64,000 nt of DNA, from the NCBI GenBank assembly GCA_003327425.1, contig QOQW01000015.1, forward strand, positions 90,781 through 154,780, written 5' to 3'. The stretch comes from Candidatus Ozemibacter sibiricus. GTDB taxonomy: Bacteria; Muiribacteriota; Ozemobacteria; Ozemobacterales; Ozemobacteraceae. Each line of letters opens with the position of its first letter. The stretch's first letter is position 1. The notes below the pieces were generated by a model, which searched no databases, was not told the origin of the DNA, and worked only from the letters and a program-made list of their open reading frames with translations. Shown in pieces: positions 34,018-41,260 of this stretch. The position numbers and the translations under genes are program-made.

Positions 34018-34046
34018 ATGATACGGCATGTTTGTGCAAAAAGCAA
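34018..34046 (-). promoter_or_regulatory. Sigma-70-like promoter of the DUF4143 ATPase gene (leaderless start)
   Basis: On the minus strand TTGCTT (34046-34041) and TATCAT (34023-34018) are 17 bp apart. The expected transcription start, about 7 bases past the -10 box, is at the ATG at 34011, so the mRNA may lack a leader. Confidence 0.6.
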
Positions 34047-34154
34047 GTTAAACTTTTGATTTGCACAGACGTTGGCTTAAGCAAGACACCGCCGTCAGGG
34101 GATCGCATCCACGTGAGCCCGGAAATTCCTCGCCGACCCGCTCCCAGGTCCATC

Positions 34155-34187
34155 CCGACACCTCGCGCCGGTCGCCGGTAAGTATCC
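34155..34187 (+). promoter_or_regulatory. Late-promoter-like motif, copy 6 of 8
   Basis: CCGAC-N14-GCCGGTAAGTATCC. It lies in the 200-bp gap between the start of the minus-strand ATPase gene and the tail hub gene, 42 bases before the hub ATG. Confidence 0.65.
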
Positions 34188-34229
34188 GGTGGAGTCCGTC
34201 CTTCAGGCGGGCCGACTGGAGACCGGCGC

Positions 34230-35495
34230 ATGGATATCGACACCTTCAAACCGACCTTTTTGATCCAGATCGAGGGGCAGACCCTTTCGGCGGATATCAC
34301 GCAGGAGATCACCTCGTTCGTCTTCGAGGACAACGAGGAGGAACTCGACGTGTTGGAGCTCGCGGTCACCGACCGGAACCTCCAGTTCGTCGACGATCCC
34401 CTGTTCCAGGAAGGCAACGAGATCGTCGCTCGTTTTGGATATGTCGGCAACCTCTCGCCGCGCAAGAAGGCGGTCATCAAGGATATCGACTACGACTTTC
34501 CGGAGGACGGTGACCCGACCATCCATATCAAGGCCTACGACAAAGGCTTCAAGCTGGCCGGAAAGGAGAACCAGAAGGTCTGGCAGAAGCCCGCGCCCGG
34601 CATCCTCTATTCCGAGATCGCCGAAGAGATCGCAGGGGCCAACGGCCTCACTCCGGTGGTCACGGCCACGAAAGCCCGTCATCTGCGCGTAACCCAGAGC
34701 AACGTTTCCGACGCACAGTTCCTCAAGGAACTGGCCGGAAAGGCGCGGGACAAGGACGGCGACGGCGTCACCGGATACGTCTTCTACGTCCAGGACGACG
34801 AGCTGCATTTCCATCCCCGCGATCTGGACAAGAAGCCCGCCGCGACCCTCGAGTACTTCACCGACCGCAAGGGCGTTCTGCGTTCCTTCCGCCCCTCGAC
34901 GCAATCACAGGGGGCCAAGGGAGCGGGCGTCGAGACCAAGGCCGTGGGTGTGGACCCTCGCAAGAAGGAGCCGGTCGAGCACAAGGCCAATAACGAGACC
35001 ACCCCGGAGCGGACCTCGCTGGGGAAACGGACCTACCTGGTGGACGGGAACACCGGCGAGGGCGCTTACAAGGAGCAGGAGTCCGGGCAGGTGGTCCCCA
35101 CCTTTGACCGTTCCGAGGGCTTCCACGAGGAGCCGCGACAGGAACCGGCCCAGGACCTCTCCGAGGGGAAGTTCCGCGAGGCCGAGCTCCGCCAGGTGGA
35201 AGCCGATGCGGTGACCATCGGCATCCCCGCGCTGCGAGCCAAGCAGAACGTGGAGGTCAAAGGCGTGGGCCGCAAATTCTCGGGCGTCTACTACTGCCAT
35301 TCGGTCCGCCACGCTTTCGGCGAGGGCGGATATCACTGCGAACTGAAACTCAAGAAAAACGCCCTGGGCAAAGGGGCCGGCGACAAGTCGGACGAGGCCA
35401 AGGGCAAGCAGAACGACCAGGAAGCGCCGCCCACACCGAAGGAAGAGCCGCCGCCGATGGTGACCATCGACGCGGACAGCGGGCGGAGGCTGTAA
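34230..35495 (+). CDS. Baseplate hub protein (gpD / gp27-like)
   Basis: A 421-residue protein of the phage late control D family, the ring that joins the tube to the spike. The early part reads PTFLIQIEGQTLSADITQEITSFVFEDNEEELDVLELAV and HLRVTQSNVSDAQFLKELAGKARD, with YVFYVQDDELHFHPRDLDKKPA, all typical of this family. Near residue 360 is FSGVYYCHSVRHAFGEGGYHCEL, the conserved end of the fold. The last 50 residues are Lys/Glu/Pro-rich and probably disordered. It is the first gene after motif copy 6. Confidence 0.85.
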   Translation: MDIDTFKPTFLIQIEGQTLSADITQEITSFVFEDNEEELDVLELAVTDRNLQFVDDPLFQEGNEIVARFGYVGNLSPRKKAVIKDIDYDFPEDGDPTIHIKAYDKGFKLAGKENQKVWQKPAPGILYSEIAEEIAGANGLTPVVTATKARHLRVTQSNVSDAQFLKELAGKARDKDGDGVTGYVFYVQDDELHFHPRDLDKKPAATLEYFTDRKGVLRSFRPSTQSQGAKGAGVETKAVGVDPRKKEPVEHKANNETTPERTSLGKRTYLVDGNTGEGAYKEQESGQVVPTFDRSEGFHEEPRQEPAQDLSEGKFREAELRQVEADAVTIGIPALRAKQNVEVKGVGRKFSGVYYCHSVRHAFGEGGYHCELKLKKNALGKGAGDKSDEAKGKQNDQEAPPTPKEEPPPMVTIDADSGRRL

Positions 35496-35508
35496 GGAGG
35501 AAAAGCAT

Positions 35509-35940
35509 ATGGGAGATTTGAGCCGGAATTTCTCGAAGAGCGAGTTCGCCTGCCGGTGTTGCGGCAAGACCGATATCGATCCACGCCTGGTGGATGCGCT
35601 CCAGGAGTTGCGCGACCTCGCGGGCGCTCCCGTCCGCGTGACCAGCGGGTACCGCTGCCCCGATCACAACCGTGCCGTGGGCGGTGCTAAACAGAGTCGG
35701 CATCTGCTCGGACATGCCGCGGACATCGTGATCAAGGGCTTGTCCGTCGCCGGGATGTACGAACTCGCGGAGCGGGTGGACGCCTTCCGCGAGGGCGGAA
35801 TCGGCGTCTATCCGGAGCGGGGATTCATTCACGTCGACATACGCGAGGAGCGGGTCCGCTGGGGGCACCTCGACGGGAAATACGTTTCGCTCGAAGAAGC
35901 GATGAAAACCAACGGAGGTGACCGCAATGCAGCAGTTTGA
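35509..35940 (+). CDS. Endolysin, peptidase M15 (L,D-endopeptidase type)
   Basis: A 143-residue peptidoglycan-cutting enzyme of the Peptidase_M15_3 family. Zinc ligands are visible: His65 and Asp72 in SRHLLGHAAD, and His108 in GFIHVD. The N-terminus FSKSEFACRCCGK is also typical. The family splits peptide bonds in the wall stem or cross-link. No signal peptide is seen, so export needs a holin; holin-like genes follow immediately. AAGGAGG lies before the ATG. A structural role on the tail is less likely. Confidence 0.85.
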   Translation: MGDLSRNFSKSEFACRCCGKTDIDPRLVDALQELRDLAGAPVRVTSGYRCPDHNRAVGGAKQSRHLLGHAADIVIKGLSVAGMYELAERVDAFREGGIGVYPERGFIHVDIREERVRWGHLDGKYVSLEEAMKTNGGDRNAAV

Positions 35941-36253
35941 ACAGATTCTGACCTTTGTCCTGGACCACAAGGAACTCATCGCGACCTTGTTCGTTACGCT
36001 CCTCACCGTCATCAAGCTGACCGCCTGGGGCCGGGCCAAGGCTGCGGCTCTGGACGCAGTGATCGGCGTCATCGAGCGGCTCGGCGCGAAAGAGGTCAAG
36101 ACCGGCGTCGCCGGGCAGGAACTCAAGCTCGAAGACGCAGCCCAGGACGCCCTGCGTCATGCCGTGGCCAAGGCTGATCCGAAGAAGACGCCGGACGGAA
36201 CCGTCACCCGCATCGTGCGCGAGGTGCTGCGGGGCTTCCTGCCGCTGAAGTGA
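35927..36253 (+). CDS. Holin-like membrane protein
   Basis: A 108-residue protein with one membrane span near the N-terminus (LIATLFVTLLTVIKLTAW, about residues 19-36) and a charged, helical C-terminal part (KAAALDAVIGVIERLGAKEV). It starts at the ATG at 35927, 6 bases after GGAGGTG, and overlaps the endolysin gene by 14 bp. One-span proteins next to endolysin genes are often holins or their regulators. No family was recognised; the call rests on topology and position. Confidence 0.55.
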   Translation: MQQFEQILTFVLDHKELIATLFVTLLTVIKLTAWGRAKAAALDAVIGVIERLGAKEVKTGVAGQELKLEDAAQDALRHAVAKADPKKTPDGTVTRIVREVLRGFLPLK

Positions 36254-36268
36254 TCCGGAGGACGGACC

Positions 36269-37318
36269 GTGATCGAGACACAGGACCGGCAGCACGAGGA
36301 ACGCTACAAGAACCGCTGGTATGGCAAATACCGGGCGTTCGTGCGGGACAACAACGATCCGGAGCGGCTCGGCCGCTGCCGACTCGAAATCCCGGCCGTG
36401 CTCGGCACCGGCAAGGAGAACTGGTCGGACTGGGCGTGGCCCTGCTTTGCCTACGGAGGCAACGAAGATATCGGCGTGTTTCTCATTCCCGAGGAAGGGG
36501 CTTCAGTCTGGGCCGAGTTCGAGGGCGGCAACGTCCAATACCCGATCTGGTCCGGCGTGTGGCTGGCCAAGACCAACCCCGGCGAACAACCGGAAGAATC
36601 GAAGCGCCTGTGCTCCGATCCGACCTGCACCGACTGTGAGGACAAGCTCGAACACAAGCCCGATCGGCAAGACGACCTGGAGCACAAGAAACACCACGGT
36701 CACCCGCCGTACTACTGCCCGCGCCGCAAGGTTCTTCTCAAGACCGAAACCGGTCACACCATCGTTCTCGACGACCGGGACGAGGAGGAGTTCCTCAAGG
36801 TCATCGACCGGGCGGGGCAGATTCTCCACATGGAATGCCGCGTGAAGCGCGACGTTCAGGCCGGCAATGCGCGCCGCCGGGGGACCAAGGACGCCGAGCA
36901 GGGCGACCAACTCGACATCGACTCGGACATCAAGGACCAGAAGGCCCGGATCGAGATCACCGATCTGTGCCGCCAGTTCGTGCGCTGGGAGGCGTGGAAG
37001 GACAAGGAGAAAATCCATATCCAGTCCTGCGACAAATCCCGCGCCCGGTGGCAGAAGATTCTCATCGACACCACCAAGGGCAAGGAGAAGGTCCATATCT
37101 GGGGACTCTGCGGCACACAGGAAATCCTCATCGATTCCACCGCCGGGACCGAGATGATTCGTCTCACGGACAAGGCCGGCCAGGTCGTCGTGATGAACGC
37201 GGCCGCCGGACAGGAGCGCATCCAAGCCACGGACAAATCCGGAAGCGTGATCCTCATGGACGCCGTCATGGGGAACATCGTCATCCGCTCGACGAACAAG
37301 GTGCTGATCAACCCATGA
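36269..37318 (+). CDS. Baseplate central spike (gpV / gp5-like)
   Basis: A 349-residue spike protein. The N-terminal OB fold reads YRAFVRDNNDPERLGRCRLEIPAVLG and WAWPCFAYGGNEDIGVFLIPEEGASVWAEFEGGN, the Phage_base_V pattern. A Cys/His-rich insert (CSDPTCTDCEDKLEHK to HHGHPPYYCPRRK) follows. The C-terminal half has the repeats of a triple-stranded beta helix: KILIDTTKGKEKVHIWG, EILIDSTAGTEMIRLTD, VVVMNAAAGQERIQATD. It forms the needle below the hub and carries the PAAR tip encoded 1.2 kb downstream. GTG start at 36269 after CCGGAGG. Confidence 0.88.
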   Translation: MIETQDRQHEERYKNRWYGKYRAFVRDNNDPERLGRCRLEIPAVLGTGKENWSDWAWPCFAYGGNEDIGVFLIPEEGASVWAEFEGGNVQYPIWSGVWLAKTNPGEQPEESKRLCSDPTCTDCEDKLEHKPDRQDDLEHKKHHGHPPYYCPRRKVLLKTETGHTIVLDDRDEEEFLKVIDRAGQILHMECRVKRDVQAGNARRRGTKDAEQGDQLDIDSDIKDQKARIEITDLCRQFVRWEAWKDKEKIHIQSCDKSRARWQKILIDTTKGKEKVHIWGLCGTQEILIDSTAGTEMIRLTDKAGQVVVMNAAAGQERIQATDKSGSVILMDAVMGNIVIRSTNKVLINP

Positions 37319-38100
37319 CAAACAACGAGACGACAAGCCCCGCGGCATCCCTGGTCATGACCGTGTATAACGGCGAGCGTTATCTCGCCGAGGCGGTCGA
37401 AAGTGTTCTGGCCCAAACCCGGCGGGACTTTGAACTGGTCGTCTGGGATGACGGCTCCACTGACCGGACACTGGAGATCGCCCGTGACTACGCCAAGCTG
37501 GACGACCGCGTGCGCGTCATCGCTGCGAAGCATCTGGGCCGGACCCCGGCGCTCAAGGCCGCGATTGCGGAGACGGCCGCGCCGTACCTCGGCTGGGTCG
37601 ACGGCGACGACATCCTCGCCGCGACGGCGTTGGAAGAGACCGCCGCGGTTCTCGACCAAGAATCCTCTGTAGGTCTGGTCTACACCGACTACGTGACCAT
37701 CGGGGAGGACGGCAAGGCACGCGGCTACGGCAACCGCTGCCGGATTCCCTTCTCCAAGGACCGGATGCTTCTCGACTTCATGACTTTCCATTTCCGCCTG
37801 ATGCGGCGCTCGGCCTTCGACGCGGCGGGCGGCATCGACGAAAGCTTCCGTTGCGCGGAGGACTACGACCTCTGCCTGCGTATGGCGGAGCTGACCGAGG
37901 TCCGCCACATCCGCAGACCGCTCTATTACTACCGCATCCATGCGGACTCCATCTCCCAGCGCATGCGGATCGAACAGATCCACTGCGCACGCGACGCCAT
38001 GGTCCATGCGCTGGAACGGCGAGGCCTGTCCGACCGGTTCGAGATCGATCTGCAGATACGCGGCCGCTTTTCGCTGCGAAGGAGGAAAACGAATGGATGA
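37315..38100 (+). CDS. Family 2 glycosyltransferase within the tail operon
   Basis: A 261-residue GT-A fold enzyme. It begins ASLVMTVYNGERYLAEAVESVLAQT, continues LVVWDDGSTDRTLEIARDY, and has the Asp-x-Asp metal site in GWVDGDDILA. Later ED in FRCAEDYDLCLRM fits the catalytic base. It should move a sugar from a nucleotide sugar to an acceptor that cannot be named. The ATG overlaps the spike stop (ATGA), so it is made with tail proteins. It could modify the phage's own structural proteins or the host surface. It has no membrane span. Confidence 0.85.
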   Translation: MTNNETTSPAASLVMTVYNGERYLAEAVESVLAQTRRDFELVVWDDGSTDRTLEIARDYAKLDDRVRVIAAKHLGRTPALKAAIAETAAPYLGWVDGDDILAATALEETAAVLDQESSVGLVYTDYVTIGEDGKARGYGNRCRIPFSKDRMLLDFMTFHFRLMRRSAFDAAGGIDESFRCAEDYDLCLRMAELTEVRHIRRPLYYYRIHADSISQRMRIEQIHCARDAMVHALERRGLSDRFEIDLQIRGRFSLRRRKTNG

Positions 38101-38467
38101 AACCCGACATGAAAGCGCCCCGTGCGACTGGAACCGGAGCGAGCGGATGCTGGCCCGGACCTTCGAATCCTGGCGGGCCGAATTCCGAAGCATCCTCGAA
38201 GACCACCGCCGGGAAATCCAGGCTCGACTTGAGAAGATCGAACGCGAAATCGAGAAGAAGTCGGACAAGGAGAACGTGGACCTTCTGGTGCGCAACATCC
38301 AGGACGACCTGCGCCGGCACGCCGACGACATCAAGAACCTGCAGTCGGGCATGAACGAGAAGATGGGCGTCGAGACCATGTGGAAGGTGGTCGGTCTCGT
38401 GCTCACCGTCGGCGGAGCCGTGGGCGGCGTGGTCGGCTTTCTGGTCCATGTCCTGACGGGAAAATAA
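38093..38467 (+). CDS. Coiled-coil protein with C-terminal membrane span (XhlA/holin-like)
   Basis: A 124-residue protein. Residues about 30-90 form a long charged coiled coil (SWRAEFRSILEDHRREIQARLEKIER), and the C-terminus is one membrane span (WKVVGLVLTVGGAVGGVVGFLVHVL). This is the layout of XhlA-type holin partners and of some anchoring proteins. The ATG at 38093 has GAAGGAGG 8 bases upstream. It overlaps the glycosyltransferase gene by 8 bp. It may be a second holin component or an antiholin. Confidence 0.55.
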   Translation: MDETRHESAPCDWNRSERMLARTFESWRAEFRSILEDHRREIQARLEKIEREIEKKSDKENVDLLVRNIQDDLRRHADDIKNLQSGMNEKMGVETMWKVVGLVLTVGGAVGGVVGFLVHVLTGK

Positions 38468-38469
38468 CC

Positions 38470-38733
38470 ATGGCAAGACCCCAGGCGAGACTCGGTGACA
38501 TCTCCAGCCACGGCGGCGTGATCGTCACAGGAGCGCTTCGCACCGTAGTCAACGGAAGACCCGCGGCGCGGCTGGGCGATCTGCACGTCTGCCCGATACC
38601 GGGCCACGGCGTGACGCCCATCGTCACGGGCAGCCTCGACACCGCGACCGAAGGACTGCCGAACGCACGCATCGGCGACATCACGGCCTGCGGCGCGATC
38701 ATCGTGACCGGCAGCCTGAACACCAACGACTGA
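38470..38733 (+). CDS. PAAR-domain spike tip
   Basis: An 87-residue protein of the PAAR family: ARPQARLGDISSHGG, VNGRPAARLGDLHVC and LPNARIGDITACG. The repeats with His and Cys form the zinc-bound cone at the spike tip. In phages and secretion systems it sharpens the spike for membrane puncture. The start is the ATG at 38470. Confidence 0.9.
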   Translation: MARPQARLGDISSHGGVIVTGALRTVVNGRPAARLGDLHVCPIPGHGVTPIVTGSLDTATEGLPNARIGDITACGAIIVTGSLNTND

Positions 38734-38742
38734 GGACCGAGG

Positions 38743-39069
38743 ATGGATTTCGAGGAACCGCAGTTTCACTACTGGGACGTCTTCCCCAAGACGGTGAAAG
38801 TGTCGCTCACCGGCTGGTCGGTGACGATACCGCTTTCCGTGCGCGGCGCTCCCACCGGACAGATCGAGTTCGAATCCGCCGATTCCAACATCGCCTGGGT
38901 GGACGAAGACGGAAGGCTGAACCTCGGTTGGCAGGCGGGCGCGACGGTCGTCATGGCATACGACTCGGAGAATCGGGACAGCGTCCGCTACATCCAGGTG
39001 GAGGTCGTCGATTACGGACAAGGCGGAGGCGGAGGGTACGACGGGTATGGTTATGACTATCCCACATAA
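38743..39069 (+). CDS. Small Ig-like (BIG2-type) structural protein
   Basis: A 108-residue protein. It has TVKVSLTGWSVTIPLSV, then GQIEFESADSNIAWVDEDGRLNLGWQAGATVVMAY and RYIQVEVVD, the pattern of bacterial Ig-like group 2 domains (S-x-N-x-x-I-A-x-V-x-x-x-G, A-G-A-T). The end is a Gly/Tyr-rich tail (GGGGGYDGYGYDY). It is paralogous to the first third of the next protein and overlaps its gene by 23 bp. It may decorate the tail or bind host surface sugars. Confidence 0.6.
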   Translation: MDFEEPQFHYWDVFPKTVKVSLTGWSVTIPLSVRGAPTGQIEFESADSNIAWVDEDGRLNLGWQAGATVVMAYDSENRDSVRYIQVEVVDYGQGGGGGYDGYGYDYPT

Positions 39070-39787
39070 CCTTCCATTGTCCTTCTGGGAAGTCGCTCCC
39101 TCTCTGATCCGGGAACCATATCGGGAGACGGAACAAGCGGTCCCGGTGGCCGTCATCGGATCGCCCGGCGGCGAGGTGCGGTTCGAGTCCGTCCATCCGG
39201 AAATCGCCAGGGTCGAGAACGGTGTGCTGCGCTTCGGCGCGACACCCGGCGCGACCATCATCGTGGCCGAGGCGATCCGGGACGAGGTGGTGTCATCCCG
39301 CAGATACATCCAGGTCGACGTGGAGAAGCCCAAAGCCGCGGCGGTGCTCGACTGGAGACCGTCCGGCTATGTGGAGCTTCTACCGTACGGAACCTGGCAC
39401 TTTTACTATTTCTCCGGCTGGTACGACGCTTCCGGCAGCAATATCCGCGTGACCGGAGAGCTTGCATCGGAGGTGACCCTGGACCGGGACTACCTCCTCC
39501 GCTTCGATGTCTGGGGCGAGATCGAGAGCGTGGACGGACCCTACTTCGACCGGCTCGAGTTCTTTGTCGACTGGTGGTCTATGCGGAGTTTCAATCCGAC
39601 TTACGACATGAACGGCGCTCCGCTGCAGCCGTACCCCGTTCCGCGAAGGACCGAGACCATCGACCTGTCTCAATTCACGGGCGGCACGGTCACGCTGCGG
39701 TTTCTCTGGGACACGGGCGACGGCCTTTACCAGAAGTTCGCCGGCTGGTTCGTGCAGAACATCGAACTCATACCTATCGGGAGTTGA
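39047..39787 (+). CDS. Ig-like protein with C-terminal beta-sandwich domain
   Basis: A 246-residue protein. The first 95 residues repeat the Ig-like domain of the preceding protein (GGEVRFESVHPEIARVENGVLRFGATPGATIIVAE, RRYIQVDVE). The rest is a carbohydrate-binding-like beta sandwich with many aromatic residues (GTWHFYYFSGWYDASG, FDRLEFFVDWW, LYQKFAGWFVQNIELIPI). Secretion signals are absent, as for phage structural proteins. The start may be 39047 or 39053. It probably sits on the virion surface and may bind glycans. Confidence 0.6.
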   Translation: MVMTIPHNLPLSFWEVAPSLIREPYRETEQAVPVAVIGSPGGEVRFESVHPEIARVENGVLRFGATPGATIIVAEAIRDEVVSSRRYIQVDVEKPKAAAVLDWRPSGYVELLPYGTWHFYYFSGWYDASGSNIRVTGELASEVTLDRDYLLRFDVWGEIESVDGPYFDRLEFFVDWWSMRSFNPTYDMNGAPLQPYPVPRRTETIDLSQFTGGTVTLRFLWDTGDGLYQKFAGWFVQNIELIPIGS

Positions 39788-39793
39788 CGGAAC

Positions 39794-40738
39794 ATGGTTG
39801 TCGGAAACGGATACGGAGAAGAGGGCGGCGGGCCGATCATCGAGCAGACCAGTTCGTCGCCGTCCCATTACGAGATCATGGCGCTGGTGCGTCTGCTCGC
39901 GGCCGGTCTCGGCGTGACGGACGGCGAGGGTGATGAGCCCTATCTCCAGCAGATTCGAGACAGCCTGTCTGAGATCAAAGGCATTCTGCAGCAGAGTCAC
40001 GACGCCTCCGAAGCCCTTCGGGCGGAAGCTCAAACGGTACTGGAGGCGCACGCCGAGAGCGCGCAGCAATACATGCAGGTCGTGGATCAACCGATGCCGC
40101 CGGACTTCAACCCCTTCGTCGCCATGCCGGCGGGCACTGTTGTGAGAGACCTTCCCGACGGAGGACGCCTTTTCACCCTCGCCGACGGCGTCATGGTTCG
40201 GGTGGGACCGGATGGAAGACTGACGGCCATCGGCATGGATGGCTCTGTGACCGCTCTCGAACCCGCGCGCGGCGGCGTGGTAACGCTCCCCGACGGCCGG
40301 GAGCTGATGCTCAAGCCCGAGGCGGTGCGTATGACCCATGAAGCGGCCGGAATCGAAGGGCTGCCCTTGGACATCGATCCGACACAGACCGCGCAGGGGC
40401 GCTGCCGCGTGGAGTTGCCGGGCGGTTACCGGCTGGATGTATTTCAGTCAGAGCGCACGGCCATGATCGGCAACCCCGCGGGCACCTCGGTGGTGCTCGG
40501 CATTTCCCGGATTGAAGGCGTGGGCGAGGATATCGAGGTTCGTCTGGTACCCGGCGGGGCCAAGGGCTTTACGGCCATGGAAAGCGGTCACAAGGGCGTC
40601 ATCGAGGCCGACGGCACGATCCATGTCGCCATGGCGGGCGGGTTGGACCTGGTCATTCATTTCCCGGACGACGATGACTCCAATGGAGACCCAGGTTCCG
40701 GTGACCCGCCCGCCTGCATCTGCGAGGAGCGTGATTGA
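39794..40738 (+). CDS. Hypothetical tail-associated protein
   Basis: A 314-residue protein I do not recognise. The N-terminal third is helical, with a coiled coil (IRDSLSEIKGILQQSHDASEALRAEAQTVLEAHAESAQQYMQ). The rest is beta-rich with repeated short units: GTVVRDLPDGGRLFTLADGVMVRVGPDGRLTAIGMDGSVTAL. The end, SGDPPACICEERD, has a Cys pair. Such a mix is common in tail-side or baseplate accessory proteins. It overlaps the gp25 gene by 1 base (TGATG). Confidence 0.6.
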   Translation: MVVGNGYGEEGGGPIIEQTSSSPSHYEIMALVRLLAAGLGVTDGEGDEPYLQQIRDSLSEIKGILQQSHDASEALRAEAQTVLEAHAESAQQYMQVVDQPMPPDFNPFVAMPAGTVVRDLPDGGRLFTLADGVMVRVGPDGRLTAIGMDGSVTALEPARGGVVTLPDGRELMLKPEAVRMTHEAAGIEGLPLDIDPTQTAQGRCRVELPGGYRLDVFQSERTAMIGNPAGTSVVLGISRIEGVGEDIEVRLVPGGAKGFTAMESGHKGVIEADGTIHVAMAGGLDLVIHFPDDDDSNGDPGSGDPPACICEERD

Positions 40739-41193
40739 TGGCCTTGGATTTTCTCGGACGCGGGCTGAAGTTCCCCTTCCGCTTTCAGCGGCGGTCCGGG
40801 GGCGCGCAGGTTTCCTCGGCCACCTCCACCGAGCATGAACACATCCACGAGAGCATCATCCAGATTCTCGGCACCCGGCCGGGCGAACGCTTCATGCGCC
40901 CGGAATTCGGCTCGAAACTCAAGGACCTGGTGTTCGAGCCGAACGATGAGGTGCTGAAGGGGCTGATCCGCCATTACGTGATCGACGCCGTGAAGCGCTG
41001 GGAGAAACGGGTCGTCATCACCGGCGTCTCCTTCGACGATTCCCCCGCGAACAAGGATCGCAATCTTCTCCCGGTCCGCATCGCCTATCGCGTCATCCAG
41101 AGCCAGGTGGAGGGCAACCTGGTCTATCCATTTTACCGCGAACCGCGCCAATCCGCTCCGCCCCGACAGTTCCGCTCCGTCGCCGGTAAGTAA
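40738..41193 (+). CDS. Baseplate wedge protein, gp25-like (gpW)
   Basis: A 151-residue wedge protein of the GPW/gp25 family. It reads IHESIIQILGTRPGERFMRPEFGSKLKDLVFEPND, the conserved core (T-x-x-G-E-R-x-x-x-P-x-x-G), and then VITGVSFDD and NLLPVRIAYRVI. Its gene ends inside motif copy 7, so the last residues (RSVAGK) are coded by the motif itself. It joins J and I in the wedge that triggers sheath contraction. Confidence 0.9.
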   Translation: MALDFLGRGLKFPFRFQRRSGGAQVSSATSTEHEHIHESIIQILGTRPGERFMRPEFGSKLKDLVFEPNDEVLKGLIRHYVIDAVKRWEKRVVITGVSFDDSPANKDRNLLPVRIAYRVIQSQVEGNLVYPFYREPRQSAPPRQFRSVAGK

Positions 41194-41195
41194 CA
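41163..41195 (+). promoter_or_regulatory. Late-promoter-like motif, copy 7 of 8
   Basis: CCGAC-N14-GCCGGTAAGTAACA; the right end differs at two bases. It overlaps the last 31 bases of the gp25 gene and supplies its TAA. It lies 65 bases before the J gene. Confidence 0.55.
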
Positions 41196-41260
41196 AGCGG
41201 GTCCTCGTCCGGCTCGTCCGGAGGGACCACTTGTGACCGAACCGCAACGGACGAACGGAA

